Source: Bacteroidota bacterium
GTDB taxonomy: Bacteria > Bacteroidota > Bacteroidia > Chitinophagales > Chitinophagaceae
Assembly: GCA_005882315.1 (NCBI GenBank)
Contig: VBAR01000001.1
Location: 569,736 to 633,735 of the forward strand
Reading direction: 5' to 3'
Length of the DNA stretch: 64,000 nucleotides
This document shows positions 52,476 through 61,496 of the stretch, one piece after another. Every line of letters begins with the position of its first letter. The stretch's first letter is position 1. The position numbers were made by a program, and so were the translations under genes. Below the pieces are notes generated by a model. It was not told the DNA's origin. It saw nothing but the letters and a program-made list of their open reading frames with translations, and made no database searches.

Positions 52476-54029
52476 TTAATGTTGTACGACTAGCTTATCC
52501 GTATATAATGCTTCTGACGTTTTAAGATATATATTATATACACCTGCCTGTAAACGCTGAGCAGGAATATTTACAAAATACAGGTGTGTTATTTCTTTCT
52601 CATACACTTTACGACCATCCATGCTCCAAATACTTACAATACCTTTTTTATGTTGTTCTGGATTTTCGAACTGAATAAATGACTGAACAGGATTTGGGAA
52701 AACTTTCAAACGCCTGACTATAATATTTGGATCATAAGTTGGCGTAGTAAGTAATGTACTATCAAGTATCAGGTTTTCATCCCCGGTTTGATAAGCTGTA
52801 AAAGCAAAATAGACCAGCATCATTTCATCTGTTGTCGCCTCACCAAGGTTTACTGTTTGTGGCGGATTATTGGGATTATGTGGATTAGACGATGTATTAT
52901 TATATGTAGCAGATGCCTTCAGGGTGGTGCCCCCGTTTATCACTACCGGCTTTTGAAAGTAATAAGAACCCTGCCAGTGAAAATCCCAATGTGGGATATC
53001 TATCAATCTTACTGTATCTCCATTTGATTTGTTAGCCCAAACTTTTACAGACTCAGCGATAAGATGCATATGCGGCGCAACCGATAATACACTTGCATTA
53101 TAAATAGTGGGAATCGTGAATTGCTCATTAAAAGTTCGTGTAGTGTTTGGAGGGATGGCTAATGGTCCGTTGGTGAGTACAGGTGAGTAATGATACAGAA
53201 TTGGTTCTATACGAACTTCCCTTGGTGAAGGATTACTGTTATAGTATAATTTCAATTTAGTACTGTCTAATTGTCCATTGCTACCAGCGGGATAATGTAT
53301 CTGCATCACCAGATCCGAATTAGGATAAATTTTTCTTCCGAATTGTACCGGAGACTTTCGTACTACACTGCCGGGCACCCATGCATCGAGTAATACAGCA
53401 CTACTCACTCCAATGCCACCAAAGCTTACATAGCCGGGACCCGGTGATGCATTATCCAATTGCTGTGCAGCATGACCTACAGTTGTATCCTGGTATAATA
53501 ATACATGATGTACGATTGAATTATTACCCGGGACTATTTCGGCTGCAGAAATATATTTTCCATTTGTTAAACGCAATGGCAAAACAAAACATTGATAAAT
53601 ATCATTTGTAGAAGCACTGCTTGTATAGTTTGGAATTTTTAAAACAGTATCAGCTGTACCGAGTTGGTTGGTAACCGGCGGCGGTTGTGCAGGTGCATTT
53701 GCTAGATTTCCGGATGGTGCTCCAGCATTCACCCAATTTACTATTGTACTTATTTGTGCAGTTGTCAATGCCCGCGCATCAGTAAAATGTAGATAGTTAT
53801 CATCGGGTGGCCAAGGAGGCATATGTTTAGCAGCTACTGCTGTACTGATCGAGTTTCTGTAATTGAATGCATCAGTATAAGTAAGTAATGAAAACGGGGC
53901 AATGCTATTCGGACGATGGCAGCTCACACATTTTGAATAGAGAATCGGCGCAACATTATCTGCCCATGTTTGAGAAAAGGAATTAATAGAAATGAATCCA
54001 GTAATAATTATAAGGGATACTCTTTTCAT
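52476..54029 (-). CDS. cytochrome c/copper type II monooxygenase-like T9SS cargo
   Basis: A 517-aa exported protein with three parts. A signal peptide is followed by a heme-binding motif C34-V-S-C37-H38 in a cytochrome c-like domain (to about 110). Next is a domain like peptidylglycine alpha-hydroxylating or dopamine beta-monooxygenase: IVHHVLLYQ (CuA His pair), VMQIHYPAG, SVAPHMHLIAESVKVW (CuB His) and DEMMLVYF (Met ligand). Last is a C-terminal T9SS type A sorting domain (KVFPNPVQSFIQFENPE, RLQAGVYNIYLKTSE). The ATG at 54029 was chosen for the signal peptide. The substrate is unknown. It would act on the cell surface. Confidence 0.85.
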   Translation of the reverse strand: MKRVSLIIITGFISINSFSQTWADNVAPILYSKCVSCHRPNSIAPFSLLTYTDAFNYRNSISTAVAAKHMPPWPPDDNYLHFTDARALTTAQISTIVNWVNAGAPSGNLANAPAQPPPVTNQLGTADTVLKIPNYTSSASTNDIYQCFVLPLRLTNGKYISAAEIVPGNNSIVHHVLLYQDTTVGHAAQQLDNASPGPGYVSFGGIGVSSAVLLDAWVPGSVVRKSPVQFGRKIYPNSDLVMQIHYPAGSNGQLDSTKLKLYYNSNPSPREVRIEPILYHYSPVLTNGPLAIPPNTTRTFNEQFTIPTIYNASVLSVAPHMHLIAESVKVWANKSNGDTVRLIDIPHWDFHWQGSYYFQKPVVINGGTTLKASATYNNTSSNPHNPNNPPQTVNLGEATTDEMMLVYFAFTAYQTGDENLILDSTLLTTPTYDPNIIVRRLKVFPNPVQSFIQFENPEQHKKGIVSIWSMDGRKVYEKEITHLYFVNIPAQRLQAGVYNIYLKTSEALYTDKLVVQH

Positions 54030-54070
54030 TGAAAAAGTCAAACTCTAAAATAATAAATTCAAACCGGGAT

Positions 54071-54814
54071 TCAGCTTCTCTGCGCCACGATGTATGCACG
54101 GGGTTCACCGAGGGTAAACTTTTTCCTGCCTGGAATACTAAATACTTCGGTCATCTTCATACCGCTGTTTGCTAACATGGTTTCTATTTCATTCATACTC
54201 CAGATATAATCTACACTTTGTTTTATCTCAGTAGTTCCGTCCGGTGCTATTATCTGGTGTTCAGTTTCTATCCTATTAGGTGAAAAAAGAAATTTACTAT
54301 CAACCAAAAATTTTAGATCACCATTCATGCTCCATGCTTTTTCCTTAAAACTTTTTACTGCGATCTCCATAATTGACCACGTGTTAATCAGAAAATATCC
54401 GCCGGGATGCAGGTGAGCTGCAATTTTTTTGAGCAATTGCAGCACTTCATCTTTATGAAAAAACTGGATACTGTTGCCCATACATATTACCAAATCAAAG
54501 TTTCCTTCAGGCTCATACAGGATCACATCACCTAAGACAGGGTGCACGGGTAAATTTTCTGCTTCAGCATTATTCCTTACTTCATTGATATAATCTGGAA
54601 GATTGTCAACTGCTGTAACTTCTATTCCTTTTCCTGCCAATGCAAGTGAGTGGCGGCCATATCCACACATCAAATCAAGGACACGGCTGCCAGGCTGCAA
54701 TTTAAAATACTGCAACATAAAATCCGTTTCCTTAACAGTCAGTTCATCTGGAATAATAGATTTCCAGATTTTTTTATAATGACCATCGAAATATGTGTCG
54801 TTGATATTGCTCAT
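54071..54814 (-). CDS. class I SAM-dependent methyltransferase
   Basis: A 247-aa methyltransferase with motif I VLDLMCGYGRHSLALAGKG and motif II AVDNLPDYINEVRNNA; the core then follows the Methyltransf_25 pattern (GNFDLVICMGNSIQFFHKDEVLQLLKKIAAHLHPGGYFLINT). The substrate is unknown; it may act on small molecules. I used the Met at 54814, but the Met at 54835 is possible. It is followed by the monooxygenase gene in the same direction (41 bp) and preceded by a NarL regulator end (65 bp). Confidence 0.85.
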   Translation of the reverse strand: MSNINDTYFDGHYKKIWKSIIPDELTVKETDFMLQYFKLQPGSRVLDLMCGYGRHSLALAGKGIEVTAVDNLPDYINEVRNNAEAENLPVHPVLGDVILYEPEGNFDLVICMGNSIQFFHKDEVLQLLKKIAAHLHPGGYFLINTWSIMEIAVKSFKEKAWSMNGDLKFLVDSKFLFSPNRIETEHQIIAPDGTTEIKQSVDYIWSMNEIETMLANSGMKMTEVFSIPGRKKFTLGEPRAYIVAQRS

Positions 54815-54879
54815 TATATATTGCCATGCAGGCAATGAATTATTTTAAGAAAAATTATCTAGAGGGTTCCCACAGAGTG

Positions 54880-55536
54880 TTATTCAAGCAACTTATTTCT
54901 CATACCATACATTACTAATCCTGCAATTGTTTTGGCTCCCACTTTCTGTTTCATATTCTGACGAATGGTTTCGATAGTGCGGGGACTTAAGAAAACTTCT
55001 TTTGATATCTCTTCTGTCGTTTTATCCTCTGCAATCAGTTTCAGTATCCGCATCTCCTTATCATTAAATTTAACAGGATTAGGATAAAACTGTCTTACAT
55101 TTTTTTTATGCTGTAGTTTCAGCAGTACTGCCTTATTCACCAGGTCGTTGAAATAAAAATCATCGTTCATACAAGTGAGTATGGCCTGGTAAATTTCTTC
55201 AGGGTCGGTGGTTTTTGTAAGATAAGCGTTGGCTCCCATCTCCATCATCTTTGTTATCATCTCCTGGTCATCATACATGGTGAGTACAATAATTTTAAGC
55301 ACTTCGTACTCCTTTCGAATCATACTAATAGCATTGATACCGTCAATCTCCGGCATTCGAATATCCATCAGTATAACGTCTGGTAACTTAATTTTAAGCT
55401 TATGCATCAGGTCTCTGCCATCTTCTGCCTCCCAAAGTATTTTCAGGTATTCTTTGTCTTTCAGGGCCATCCGGATTCCATCACGAAAGATTTTGTGGTC
55501 ATCAGCAATGGCAAGCTTAATTAGTTGATCACTCAT
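54880..55536 (-). CDS. NarL/FixJ response regulator, orphan
   Basis: A 218-aa regulator with receiver Asp58 (LMDIRMP; acidic pair D12, D13) and LuxR HTH (RILKLIAEDKTTEEISKEVFLSPRTIETIRQNMKQKVG). There is no adjacent kinase on this strand; the closest one (57167) is on the other strand 1.6 kb away. It forms the third NarL regulator of the island. An AGTAC...TTGTGCAG block 46 bp upstream resembles the module at 52048-52070 (by eye). Confidence 0.93.
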   Translation of the reverse strand: MSDQLIKLAIADDHKIFRDGIRMALKDKEYLKILWEAEDGRDLMHKLKIKLPDVILMDIRMPEIDGINAISMIRKEYEVLKIIVLTMYDDQEMITKMMEMGANAYLTKTTDPEEIYQAILTCMNDDFYFNDLVNKAVLLKLQHKKNVRQFYPNPVKFNDKEMRILKLIAEDKTTEEISKEVFLSPRTIETIRQNMKQKVGAKTIAGLVMYGMRNKLLE

Positions 55537-56340
55537 AGGTAGACTGGTTTTCAGTTAAATAAGAACACTCATTTGAGTAAAAGTACCCGAAAATATTCTG
55601 AATTGTGCAGGTTAGGAAAAAAAAGGACTCACAGATGTGGAGAAGGCAGGGCATCAGAATGAAGTTAGAGGTGTGAATTATGCTTTTATTCAGATCTCTT
55701 ATTCCCTGTTTCGCTTCATCTAATTAGTTTATAGAGCAAGTAAATGACTTTAGAAAACAATTAGTTGGCGCTTTAATTATGCTGAGCATAGAATTGATCA
55801 TGTGTTCATCATTCATCGTAATATTTCATCAAGCTATGGTGTATTTTCATTTTTATATAAGAAAGAATACGAATTGAATGATAAAAAGCGAGACGATTAA
55901 AAAGGTAATTAATCCTATTGGCTGCGGTAATTAGAGAAATATCTTTGCTTAAGATTTCCAGCAAATCAGTTGCATAAGTTTATATAATTACTTGGGATAA
56001 TTTTCTAAACAAGTAATTATCAATTAGAACTGAGTATATTTTTAAATAAAAGCGTTAATTTCTTCAGCTATACTTTTTCCCCACCTGTTGATAATCTTTC
56101 AATTCACGTTATTTTTCTACGAAAAATTACTATTTTTATAACCGTAATTTTACGTGTTTTTTATGCGTATTATACGAATTGAGGTATAGTAATTAAACTA
56201 AGTAGAATAACCCGAAAACCTTGCTACAAGAGGGTTTAGCAATCCTTCAATCAATGCCTATAAATATCAGTAGCAAAGGGTGCAAAAACTTACAATTTTT
56301 GGTTATTCGAATATTCGATTACGTTCTAAATGTTACTGTT
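55537..56340. other. AT-rich non-coding region
   Basis: About 800 bp without a credible gene. Visible items are the AGTAC...TGCAG block at 55582-55610, a TATCTTTG -7-like element at 55940-55947 (plus strand), and a cluster of short TACG-containing words near 56110-56185 that could be regulator sites. It is the leader and control region for the small ORF and the 7-TM/kinase/regulator operon to the right. Confidence 0.5.
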
Positions 56341-56409
56341 ATGAAAAGTTCAATCAAAAGACAAAGACCCGAAGAAGTTGTTGATGCAATCTTCGTTTGG
56401 GAGGACTAA
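56341..56409 (+). CDS. possible 22-aa leader or signal peptide
   Basis: An ATG-started ORF of 22 codons (begins MKSSIKRQRPEE, ends AIFVWED). It is upstream of the second 7-TM/kinase/regulator operon and 36 nt before a long hairpin. No Shine-Dalgarno is expected in this phylum. Charge asymmetry (basic first half, acidic and aromatic end) is distinct. It could be chance, a leader peptide or a small secreted signal; there is no direct evidence. Confidence 0.3.
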   Translation: MKSSIKRQRPEEVVDAIFVWED

Positions 56410-56444
56410 TTCTGTTTATTTCAGAATGTATTAAAGCATTCTCA

Positions 56445-56491
56445 AAAGGTTTTCTATTTTTGGACAAAATCCAAAGCCATAGAAGACCTTT
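56445..56491 (+). promoter_or_regulatory. hairpin overlapping the start of the 7-TM gene
   Basis: Arms AAAGGTTTTCTAT (56445-56457) and ATAGAAGACCTTT (56479-56491) pair with one G-T wobble; TTTGGA/TCCAAA extends the stem inward around a CAAAA loop. The stem ends in the TTG start codon, so it could act as an attenuator or translational block, or as a weak terminator for the small ORF. Confidence 0.6.
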
Positions 56492-57147
56492 TGTATTATA
56501 TACTGGTTTACTCATTTCTTGTACCGATAATCGTTTATCTGGTTCTTTTAAAAAGGATCACCGATAAAAGAATACTTGTATTAGTTTTTTATTCAATTGC
56601 AATTTTTACATTTCTCTTTTTTGATCCTCCGCTTAAACAAAGCCTAAAAAACGCTATTTATACAATTATCGAATTTTCTTTCTTTGCTTTACTAATATTT
56701 CAACAACTTAAGAATAGGAATAATAAGACTCTGTTACTTGTACTTTCTGTTCTTTTTATTGCAATTCAAATCATTCATTTCTTAACAGTTAAAAAAACAA
56801 GACTAGACTCTATACCAATAGCTATAGAAACAATTTTTATCTTCTTCTTTATCTTTTTATACTTCCAGGAGCTGTTAAAGAATTCTAATCCAATACTTAG
56901 TAAAAATTATTTCTTGTGGATTGCAATCGGCATCCTGATTTATTTAGGTGGTTCATTCTTTATTTATATCCTTGCAAATAACCTAGAGTATAAAGAATTG
57001 ATTCAATTTTGGTTCATTACTTATATTGTTGAGTTAATTAAAAATGCATTATTTATTGTTGCAATGATATTATTTGCAAAAAATCGATCGGATAATAAGC
57101 AATCATCATCACAAAACCCTTTACCAAACCTCGATTTCACCCTTTAA
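56491..57147 (+). CDS. 7-TM membrane protein in a two-component operon, copy 2
   Basis: A 218-aa membrane protein with about seven helices (centred near residues 12, 36, 64, 88, 116, 150 and 185) and a short Ser/Gln-rich tail. It is similar in C-terminal pattern to the protein at 47666. It is followed after 19 bp by the histidine kinase. No ATG fits; the frame opens at a TTG (56491) that is also the end of a hairpin, so the start is uncertain. It is the candidate sensor for the minimal kinase (inference). Confidence 0.65.
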   Translation: MYYILVYSFLVPIIVYLVLLKRITDKRILVLVFYSIAIFTFLFFDPPLKQSLKNAIYTIIEFSFFALLIFQQLKNRNNKTLLLVLSVLFIAIQIIHFLTVKKTRLDSIPIAIETIFIFFFIFLYFQELLKNSNPILSKNYFLWIAIGILIYLGGSFFIYILANNLEYKELIQFWFITYIVELIKNALFIVAMILFAKNRSDNKQSSSQNPLPNLDFTL

Positions 57148-57166
57148 ACCCTAACTGCCAGCCATC

Positions 57167-58000
57167 ATGTACCTTTTTACTAATTTGCTTGGAGTATCCG
57201 GACTTACCCTCATCATGCTGTTGGGTACTGCAGGTATGCTGGTATTATGTATTACAGTCATTTACTTTTTCATCATGCATAACAGGAAAATAACCGGCTA
57301 TCACAGGCACCTGCTGGATGTAGAAAGCAATCACCAAAAACAATTGCTTAGCGCTTCAATAAAGATGCAGGAAGAAGAAAGAAAAAGATTGGCGGCCGAT
57401 CTGCATGATGATGCCGGCCCCTTGCTGGCTACTGTAAGACTTTATCTGAATGAGAACCTCATCAACCAAGATAAAAGTTCACAACTACAAAGCATTATTC
57501 AGGCAAGGCAGATCATTGATGATACCATTTCGCTTATCCGTAATATCAGTCATGACCTGATGCCTCCTACACTTAAGAATTTCGGCTTAGAATCAGCGGT
57601 AAATGACCTGATATCAAAAATAAGCGGTTCGGGTTCGGTAAATGCGAGTAGCCGTTTTCATGATTACCGTGAAAGATTGAAGCCGGAGAAAGAACTGGTG
57701 GTATTTAGAATTGTGCAAGAACTTATCAATAATATACTGCGTCATAGTGGTGCCAGTTTTATACATGTAACGCAGAATGTAATGAATGAAAAGTTTTACC
57801 TACGTATCCACCACGACGGACACGGTCTTGAGCAGGACACCTTTGAAAAGCTTAGTAAAACAAATACAGGCCTTGGATTAAAGAATATCAAGAGCCGTGT
57901 AAACCTACTACAGGGTAGTGTATTCTTCGAGAAGGATATTTCGAAAACCTACTATAAAATGACACTGGAAATGCCCAAAGATGAGCCGTGGAAAGACTAG
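57167..58000 (+). CDS. NarL-type sensor histidine kinase (HisKA_3), copy 2
   Basis: A 277-aa kinase: one membrane helix (about 13-37), a coiled-coil, a HisKA_3 domain with His80 (ERKRLAADLHDDAG) and a HATPase_c domain (FRIVQELINNILRHSGASF, TGLGLKNIKSRVNLL). As in copy 1 there is no sensor domain. The partner regulator starts 58 bp downstream. The 19-bp gap to the 7-TM gene suggests co-transcription. Confidence 0.92.
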   Translation: MYLFTNLLGVSGLTLIMLLGTAGMLVLCITVIYFFIMHNRKITGYHRHLLDVESNHQKQLLSASIKMQEEERKRLAADLHDDAGPLLATVRLYLNENLINQDKSSQLQSIIQARQIIDDTISLIRNISHDLMPPTLKNFGLESAVNDLISKISGSGSVNASSRFHDYRERLKPEKELVVFRIVQELINNILRHSGASFIHVTQNVMNEKFYLRIHHDGHGLEQDTFEKLSKTNTGLGLKNIKSRVNLLQGSVFFEKDISKTYYKMTLEMPKDEPWKD

Positions 58001-58058
58001 ATTGGCCGCATTATTGCGGTAATTTGCTACCTTTATAGACCCAATATCTGATTAACTT

Positions 58059-58709
58059 ATGAGCACAATCCGTGTAGCTATAGCCGATGACCATAAAATT
58101 TTCCGCAAAGGTGTTACACTTTCATTGCGTCCCTACACGAATATCAAATTTGTATTGGAAGCTGAAAATGGCGAAGATTTACTTAACGGGTTAGCCGAAG
58201 CGCAACCTGATGTTGTATTGATGGATTTACGTATGCCTGGTAAGGACGGCATTGAAGCAACCAAAACAATAAGCAAACAATTTCCGGGAATAAAAGTACT
58301 GGTGTTGAGCATGTATGAAGATGAGCGGTTCGTTTTTCATATGATGGAAAACGGTGCTAATGGCTACCTCCTGAAAAATTCAGAACCACAGGAAATACGC
58401 CGAGCTATTATGGATGTATTTGAAAAAGGTTATTACCTCAATAATTATGTCAACCGAATTTTGCTGAAACGTTCACATGCCCGTAATAAAACAATTCCCA
58501 ACCTGAACAGCGAAATAACGCTGACCGATAAAGAAAAAGATGTACTACGATTTATCTGCATGGAATTTACTGCCCAGGAAATAGCGCAGAAAATGGAAAT
58601 CAGTGCAAGAACAGTTGAATCAATTAAAGACAGATTGATGGAAAGATTTGGAAGCAAGAATACAGCCGGTCTTGTATTTTTTGCAGTTAAGAACAACCTG
58701 ATAGAATAA
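58059..58709 (+). CDS. NarL/FixJ response regulator, copy 2
   Basis: A 216-aa regulator with receiver Asp56 (LMDLRMP) and LuxR HTH (TLTDKEKDVLRFICMEFTAQEIAQKMEISARTVESIKDRLMERFG). It has the same length and the same ENGEDLL and GANGYLLKNSEP segments as the copy 1 regulator, so the two units appear to be paralogous. It converges with the scoB gene. Confidence 0.94.
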   Translation: MSTIRVAIADDHKIFRKGVTLSLRPYTNIKFVLEAENGEDLLNGLAEAQPDVVLMDLRMPGKDGIEATKTISKQFPGIKVLVLSMYEDERFVFHMMENGANGYLLKNSEPQEIRRAIMDVFEKGYYLNNYVNRILLKRSHARNKTIPNLNSEITLTDKEKDVLRFICMEFTAQEIAQKMEISARTVESIKDRLMERFGSKNTAGLVFFAVKNNLIE

Positions 58710-58733
58710 CCCCAAATCTATTGGCTCACTATT

Positions 58734-59390
58734 CTAGAATTTCATCTCAGGAATATCTCCTTCTATAATCAGCCTTCCGGCAGTTTTACTTTTTATTTCT
58801 TCAACAGAAATTCCCGGTGCTCTTTCAATCAACTTAAAACCATCAGCTGTAACATCGAGTACTGCCAAATCACTTACAATCATCTTTACGCATTTCACTC
58901 CTGTAAGTGGTAATGTACATTGAGGTAAAAGTTTTGATTCGCCTTTAGGATTGGTATGCATCATTGCTACAATAATATTTTTTGCACTTGCCACTAAATC
59001 CATTGCACCGCCCATTCCTTTTACCATTTTGCCGGGTATTTTCCAGTTAGCAATATCTCCTTCATCACTTACTTCCATTGCACCGAGTACAGTTAAATCA
59101 ACTTTACCTGCACGGATCATCCCAAAACTCATAGCACTATCAAAAAAAACAGAGCCGGGTATTGTTGTAATTGTTTGCTTACCGGCATTTATTAAATCAG
59201 GATCCTCTTCCCCTTCAAAAGGAAACGGCCCCATACCCAATAATCCATTTTCACTTTGCAGAATAACATTTACTCCGGCAGGAATATAATTAGCCACCAA
59301 AGTTGGAATACCAATACCAAGATTTACATAATACCCATCTTTTAGCTCCCGGGCTATCCGGTGTGCTATTTGTTCTTTAGTCAGTGGCAT
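58734..59390 (-). CDS. scoB: 3-oxoacid CoA-transferase subunit B
   Basis: The 218-aa beta subunit of succinyl-CoA:3-ketoacid CoA-transferase. The catalytic glutamate is Glu47 in LQSENGLLGMGPFP, and the Gly-rich segment VNLGIGIPTLVANYIPAG binds CoA. With ScoA it transfers CoA between succinyl-CoA and acetoacetate, part of ketone-body and fatty-acid use. It follows scoA by 3 bp. Confidence 0.95.
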   Translation of the reverse strand: MPLTKEQIAHRIARELKDGYYVNLGIGIPTLVANYIPAGVNVILQSENGLLGMGPFPFEGEEDPDLINAGKQTITTIPGSVFFDSAMSFGMIRAGKVDLTVLGAMEVSDEGDIANWKIPGKMVKGMGGAMDLVASAKNIIVAMMHTNPKGESKLLPQCTLPLTGVKCVKMIVSDLAVLDVTADGFKLIERAPGISVEEIKSKTAGRLIIEGDIPEMKF

Positions 59391-59393
59391 GAT

Positions 59394-60116
59394 TTAGAAA
59401 TTTTTAACTTCTGATTGTAGAATTGCTTTTCTCACAGTTCTGTTTTCTATTCTCTTTTCATAATTCATTCCCTGGAAAATACGGTGAACAAAAATTCCCG
59501 GGGTATGTATGAAATCAGGGTTTAATTCTCCCGGTTGAACTAATTCTTCTACTTCTGCAATGGTGATCTTACCCGCCATCGCCATTAACGGATTAAAATT
59601 GCGAGCCGTTTCATGATAAATTAGGTTGCCATCCGTATCGCCTTTCCATGCTTTTACAATAGCAAAGTCAGCATTGAAAGCATATTCCAGTAAATAATCA
59701 TTACCATTAAAATTTCTTACTTCTTTTCCATTGGCTACTTCAGTACCTACACCAGCGGGAGTATAAATGGCCGGCATTCCATAGCCAGCAGCCATGCATC
59801 TTGTAGCAAGTGTACCCTGTGGTATCAGTTCTACTTCCAATTCGCCACTTAGCATCTGTCTTTCAAATTCAGCATTCTCGCCAACATAAGATGATACCAT
59901 TTTTCTAACCTGCCTTTGATGCAGCATTAGCCCAATGCCAAAATCATCTACGCCAGCATTATTGGAAATACAAGTAAGATTTTTTGTCCCTTTTCTTACT
60001 AATGCTTTTATACAATTTTCAGGAATCCCACACAAACCAAATCCGCCGAACATAATAACGGCACCATCATCAATATCCTGTATTGCTGCTTCAGCATTTG
60101 CAACAACTTTATTCAT
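59394..60116 (-). CDS. scoA: 3-oxoacid CoA-transferase subunit A
   Basis: The 240-aa alpha subunit of the CoA-transferase, with the Gly-rich motif [17 protein letters not shown], the conserved [24 protein letters not shown] block and [14 protein letters not shown]. It is upstream of scoB in the same operon. Nearby fadA (39.4 kb) may share its metabolism, but the genes are not linked. Confidence 0.95.
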   Translation of the reverse strand: MNKVVANAEAAIQDIDDGAVIMFGGFGLCGIPENCIKALVRKGTKNLTCISNNAGVDDFGIGLMLHQRQVRKMVSSYVGENAEFERQMLSGELEVELIPQGTLATRCMAAGYGMPAIYTPAGVGTEVANGKEVRNFNGNDYLLEYAFNADFAIVKAWKGDTDGNLIYHETARNFNPLMAMAGKITIAEVEELVQPGELNPDFIHTPGIFVHRIFQGMNYEKRIENRTVRKAILQSEVKNF

Positions 60117-60198
60117 AATTCATGTTTATAAAATAAAATTAAGGGAGTTTAGAATACTACTTAGTGATTGTTTTCTCTGGCAAGTAAATATTGATCCA

Positions 60199-60582
60199 TC
60201 AGATTTTGAGGGTATCGCTTGGGGGAGTTGTGACCGGCTTTGATCGTTCCTGCATTATTTTGCTTTGACGACCTTGTAATGTATCGAGTATCCTTTTCAT
60301 TGCTACAGGATGCAGCTGATACCAATCAAGGCTTTTTTTAAATTCTTCTTTATTTGTTTTATGAATTTCAAATACCTGGCGATATAGTATTACAGATTCT
60401 TTAAGTTGTTTAAATGCAGTGTCGCCTTTACCGGCAAAATTGGTGATAAAGGCATCAGCTCTGAATAGGTCCCACATCAGTTCCTGCATACGGACCGGTT
60501 CAATAATACTACCAGGCACTTTGTTATCCTGGTTACAAGAGAAAAATAAAATCACAACAAAGACGGGAAGTAATTTTTTCAT
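60199..60582 (-). CDS. DUF4296 lipoprotein
   Basis: A 127-aa lipoprotein (signal ending LFFSC at residues 12-16) of the DUF4296 family: the pattern SIIEPVRMQELMWDLFRADAFITN, then the helical middle and HPVAMKRILDTLQGR, match it. It is a Bacteroidota-specific envelope protein of unknown role, often found near the PorD-like gene. It overlaps the DUF4835 gene by 4 bp. Confidence 0.85.
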   Translation of the reverse strand: MKKLLPVFVVILFFSCNQDNKVPGSIIEPVRMQELMWDLFRADAFITNFAGKGDTAFKQLKESVILYRQVFEIHKTNKEEFKKSLDWYQLHPVAMKRILDTLQGRQSKIMQERSKPVTTPPSDTLKI

Positions 60583-61496
60583 TTCAGCTCTTTATAAGCA
60601 GCGGCATTGGTTAAATCTATTTTAGTAAGAATATCTCTTGCCCTTGTTTTGGTGTCCGGATCAGCTTTGCTGAATACTTTTACCAACTCAGTACTTTTCC
60701 CCTGGAAGAAAAACTGGATAATCATTGAGTTGGGGTTTTCAGTATTGATAGTATTGAGGAAATTAAGACAGTTAAGAACTCCATTTCTAGCCTCTGCTTC
60801 ATTTTCAATAAAAATATCCAAACCACTGCGATAATAGGAATAGATAGCATCATGAATCAGTGCAAAGCGGCTATTATTGATATTTTCTGAAAGCCAATAA
60901 CGGTTTCGTTGGCTTTCAAAAGACTTCCACCCGGTAATATCTTTTGATTCAGGGGCATTGTTTATAATATTCCATGCTTTTTGAAAATAGGTATCGCCGC
61001 CACGTAATGCAAATGAATTACCATCAAAACCAAGGATTACATTCACATAATAAGCGAATACTGCTGTAAGATTTGCTGCCAATGGATCATTACCCTGTAC
61101 ACGATTCTCATTGAATTCAATTGGTTGAAACTCCTGGTAGCGAAATGTGATATCATCATCAATAAAATTTATCAGCGGCGAATCATATGTAGTATTGTAG
61201 ACCGGGCGGGCAGCCTGTATTGTTAGTTTTGCCTTATATATATTATTGCCCATTTCCTGATCTATGTTCAATAAAAAATTGCATTGAATTTTTTCATTCG
61301 GCTGATATGAATCATTTGACCATTTTCGGTTATTGATAAAAGTGGTAAGCTGTGTCTGGAGGGTTTGAAATATCTTTTTATCAACCTTTGTACTTATACG
61401 GCTGGTTACAACAGTCAGCCTTGTCTGTATTTCCTGTGCAGATATATTCATACAGGTTGTGACCAAAAAGATAAAAATGAAAATTCGTTTAAGCAT
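60579..61496 (-). CDS. DUF4835 protein (PorD-like)
   Basis: A 305-aa exported protein of the DUF4835 family, which includes PorD of the T9SS cluster in Porphyromonas. A signal peptide (to ISAQ) and the conserved blocks TFINNRKWSNDSYQPNEKIQCNF, RPVYNTTYDSPLINFIDDD and AYYVNVILGFDGNSFALRGGDTYFQKAW are visible. Its role in T9SS or gliding is not fully established. It lies between coaBC (8-bp overlap) and DUF4296 (4-bp overlap), a common Bacteroidota gene order with bamD and rpoZ. Confidence 0.87.
   Translation of the reverse strand: MLKRIFIFIFLVTTCMNISAQEIQTRLTVVTSRISTKVDKKIFQTLQTQLTTFINNRKWSNDSYQPNEKIQCNFLLNIDQEMGNNIYKAKLTIQAARPVYNTTYDSPLINFIDDDITFRYQEFQPIEFNENRVQGNDPLAANLTAVFAYYVNVILGFDGNSFALRGGDTYFQKAWNIINNAPESKDITGWKSFESQRNRYWLSENINNSRFALIHDAIYSYYRSGLDIFIENEAEARNGVLNCLNFLNTINTENPNSMIIQFFFQGKSTELVKVFSKADPDTKTRARDILTKIDLTNAAAYKELK

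Noticed and set aside
55537-56220. A tRNA or other standard RNA gene in the long gene-free stretch
   Set aside because: No cloverleaf, CCA end or known riboswitch core was seen; the DNA is AT-rich with short scattered words only.
56221-56340. N-terminal extension of the small ORF from a TTG at 56221
   Set aside because: It needs a TTG start and gives unstructured sequence; only the ATG part from 56341 has distinct composition.
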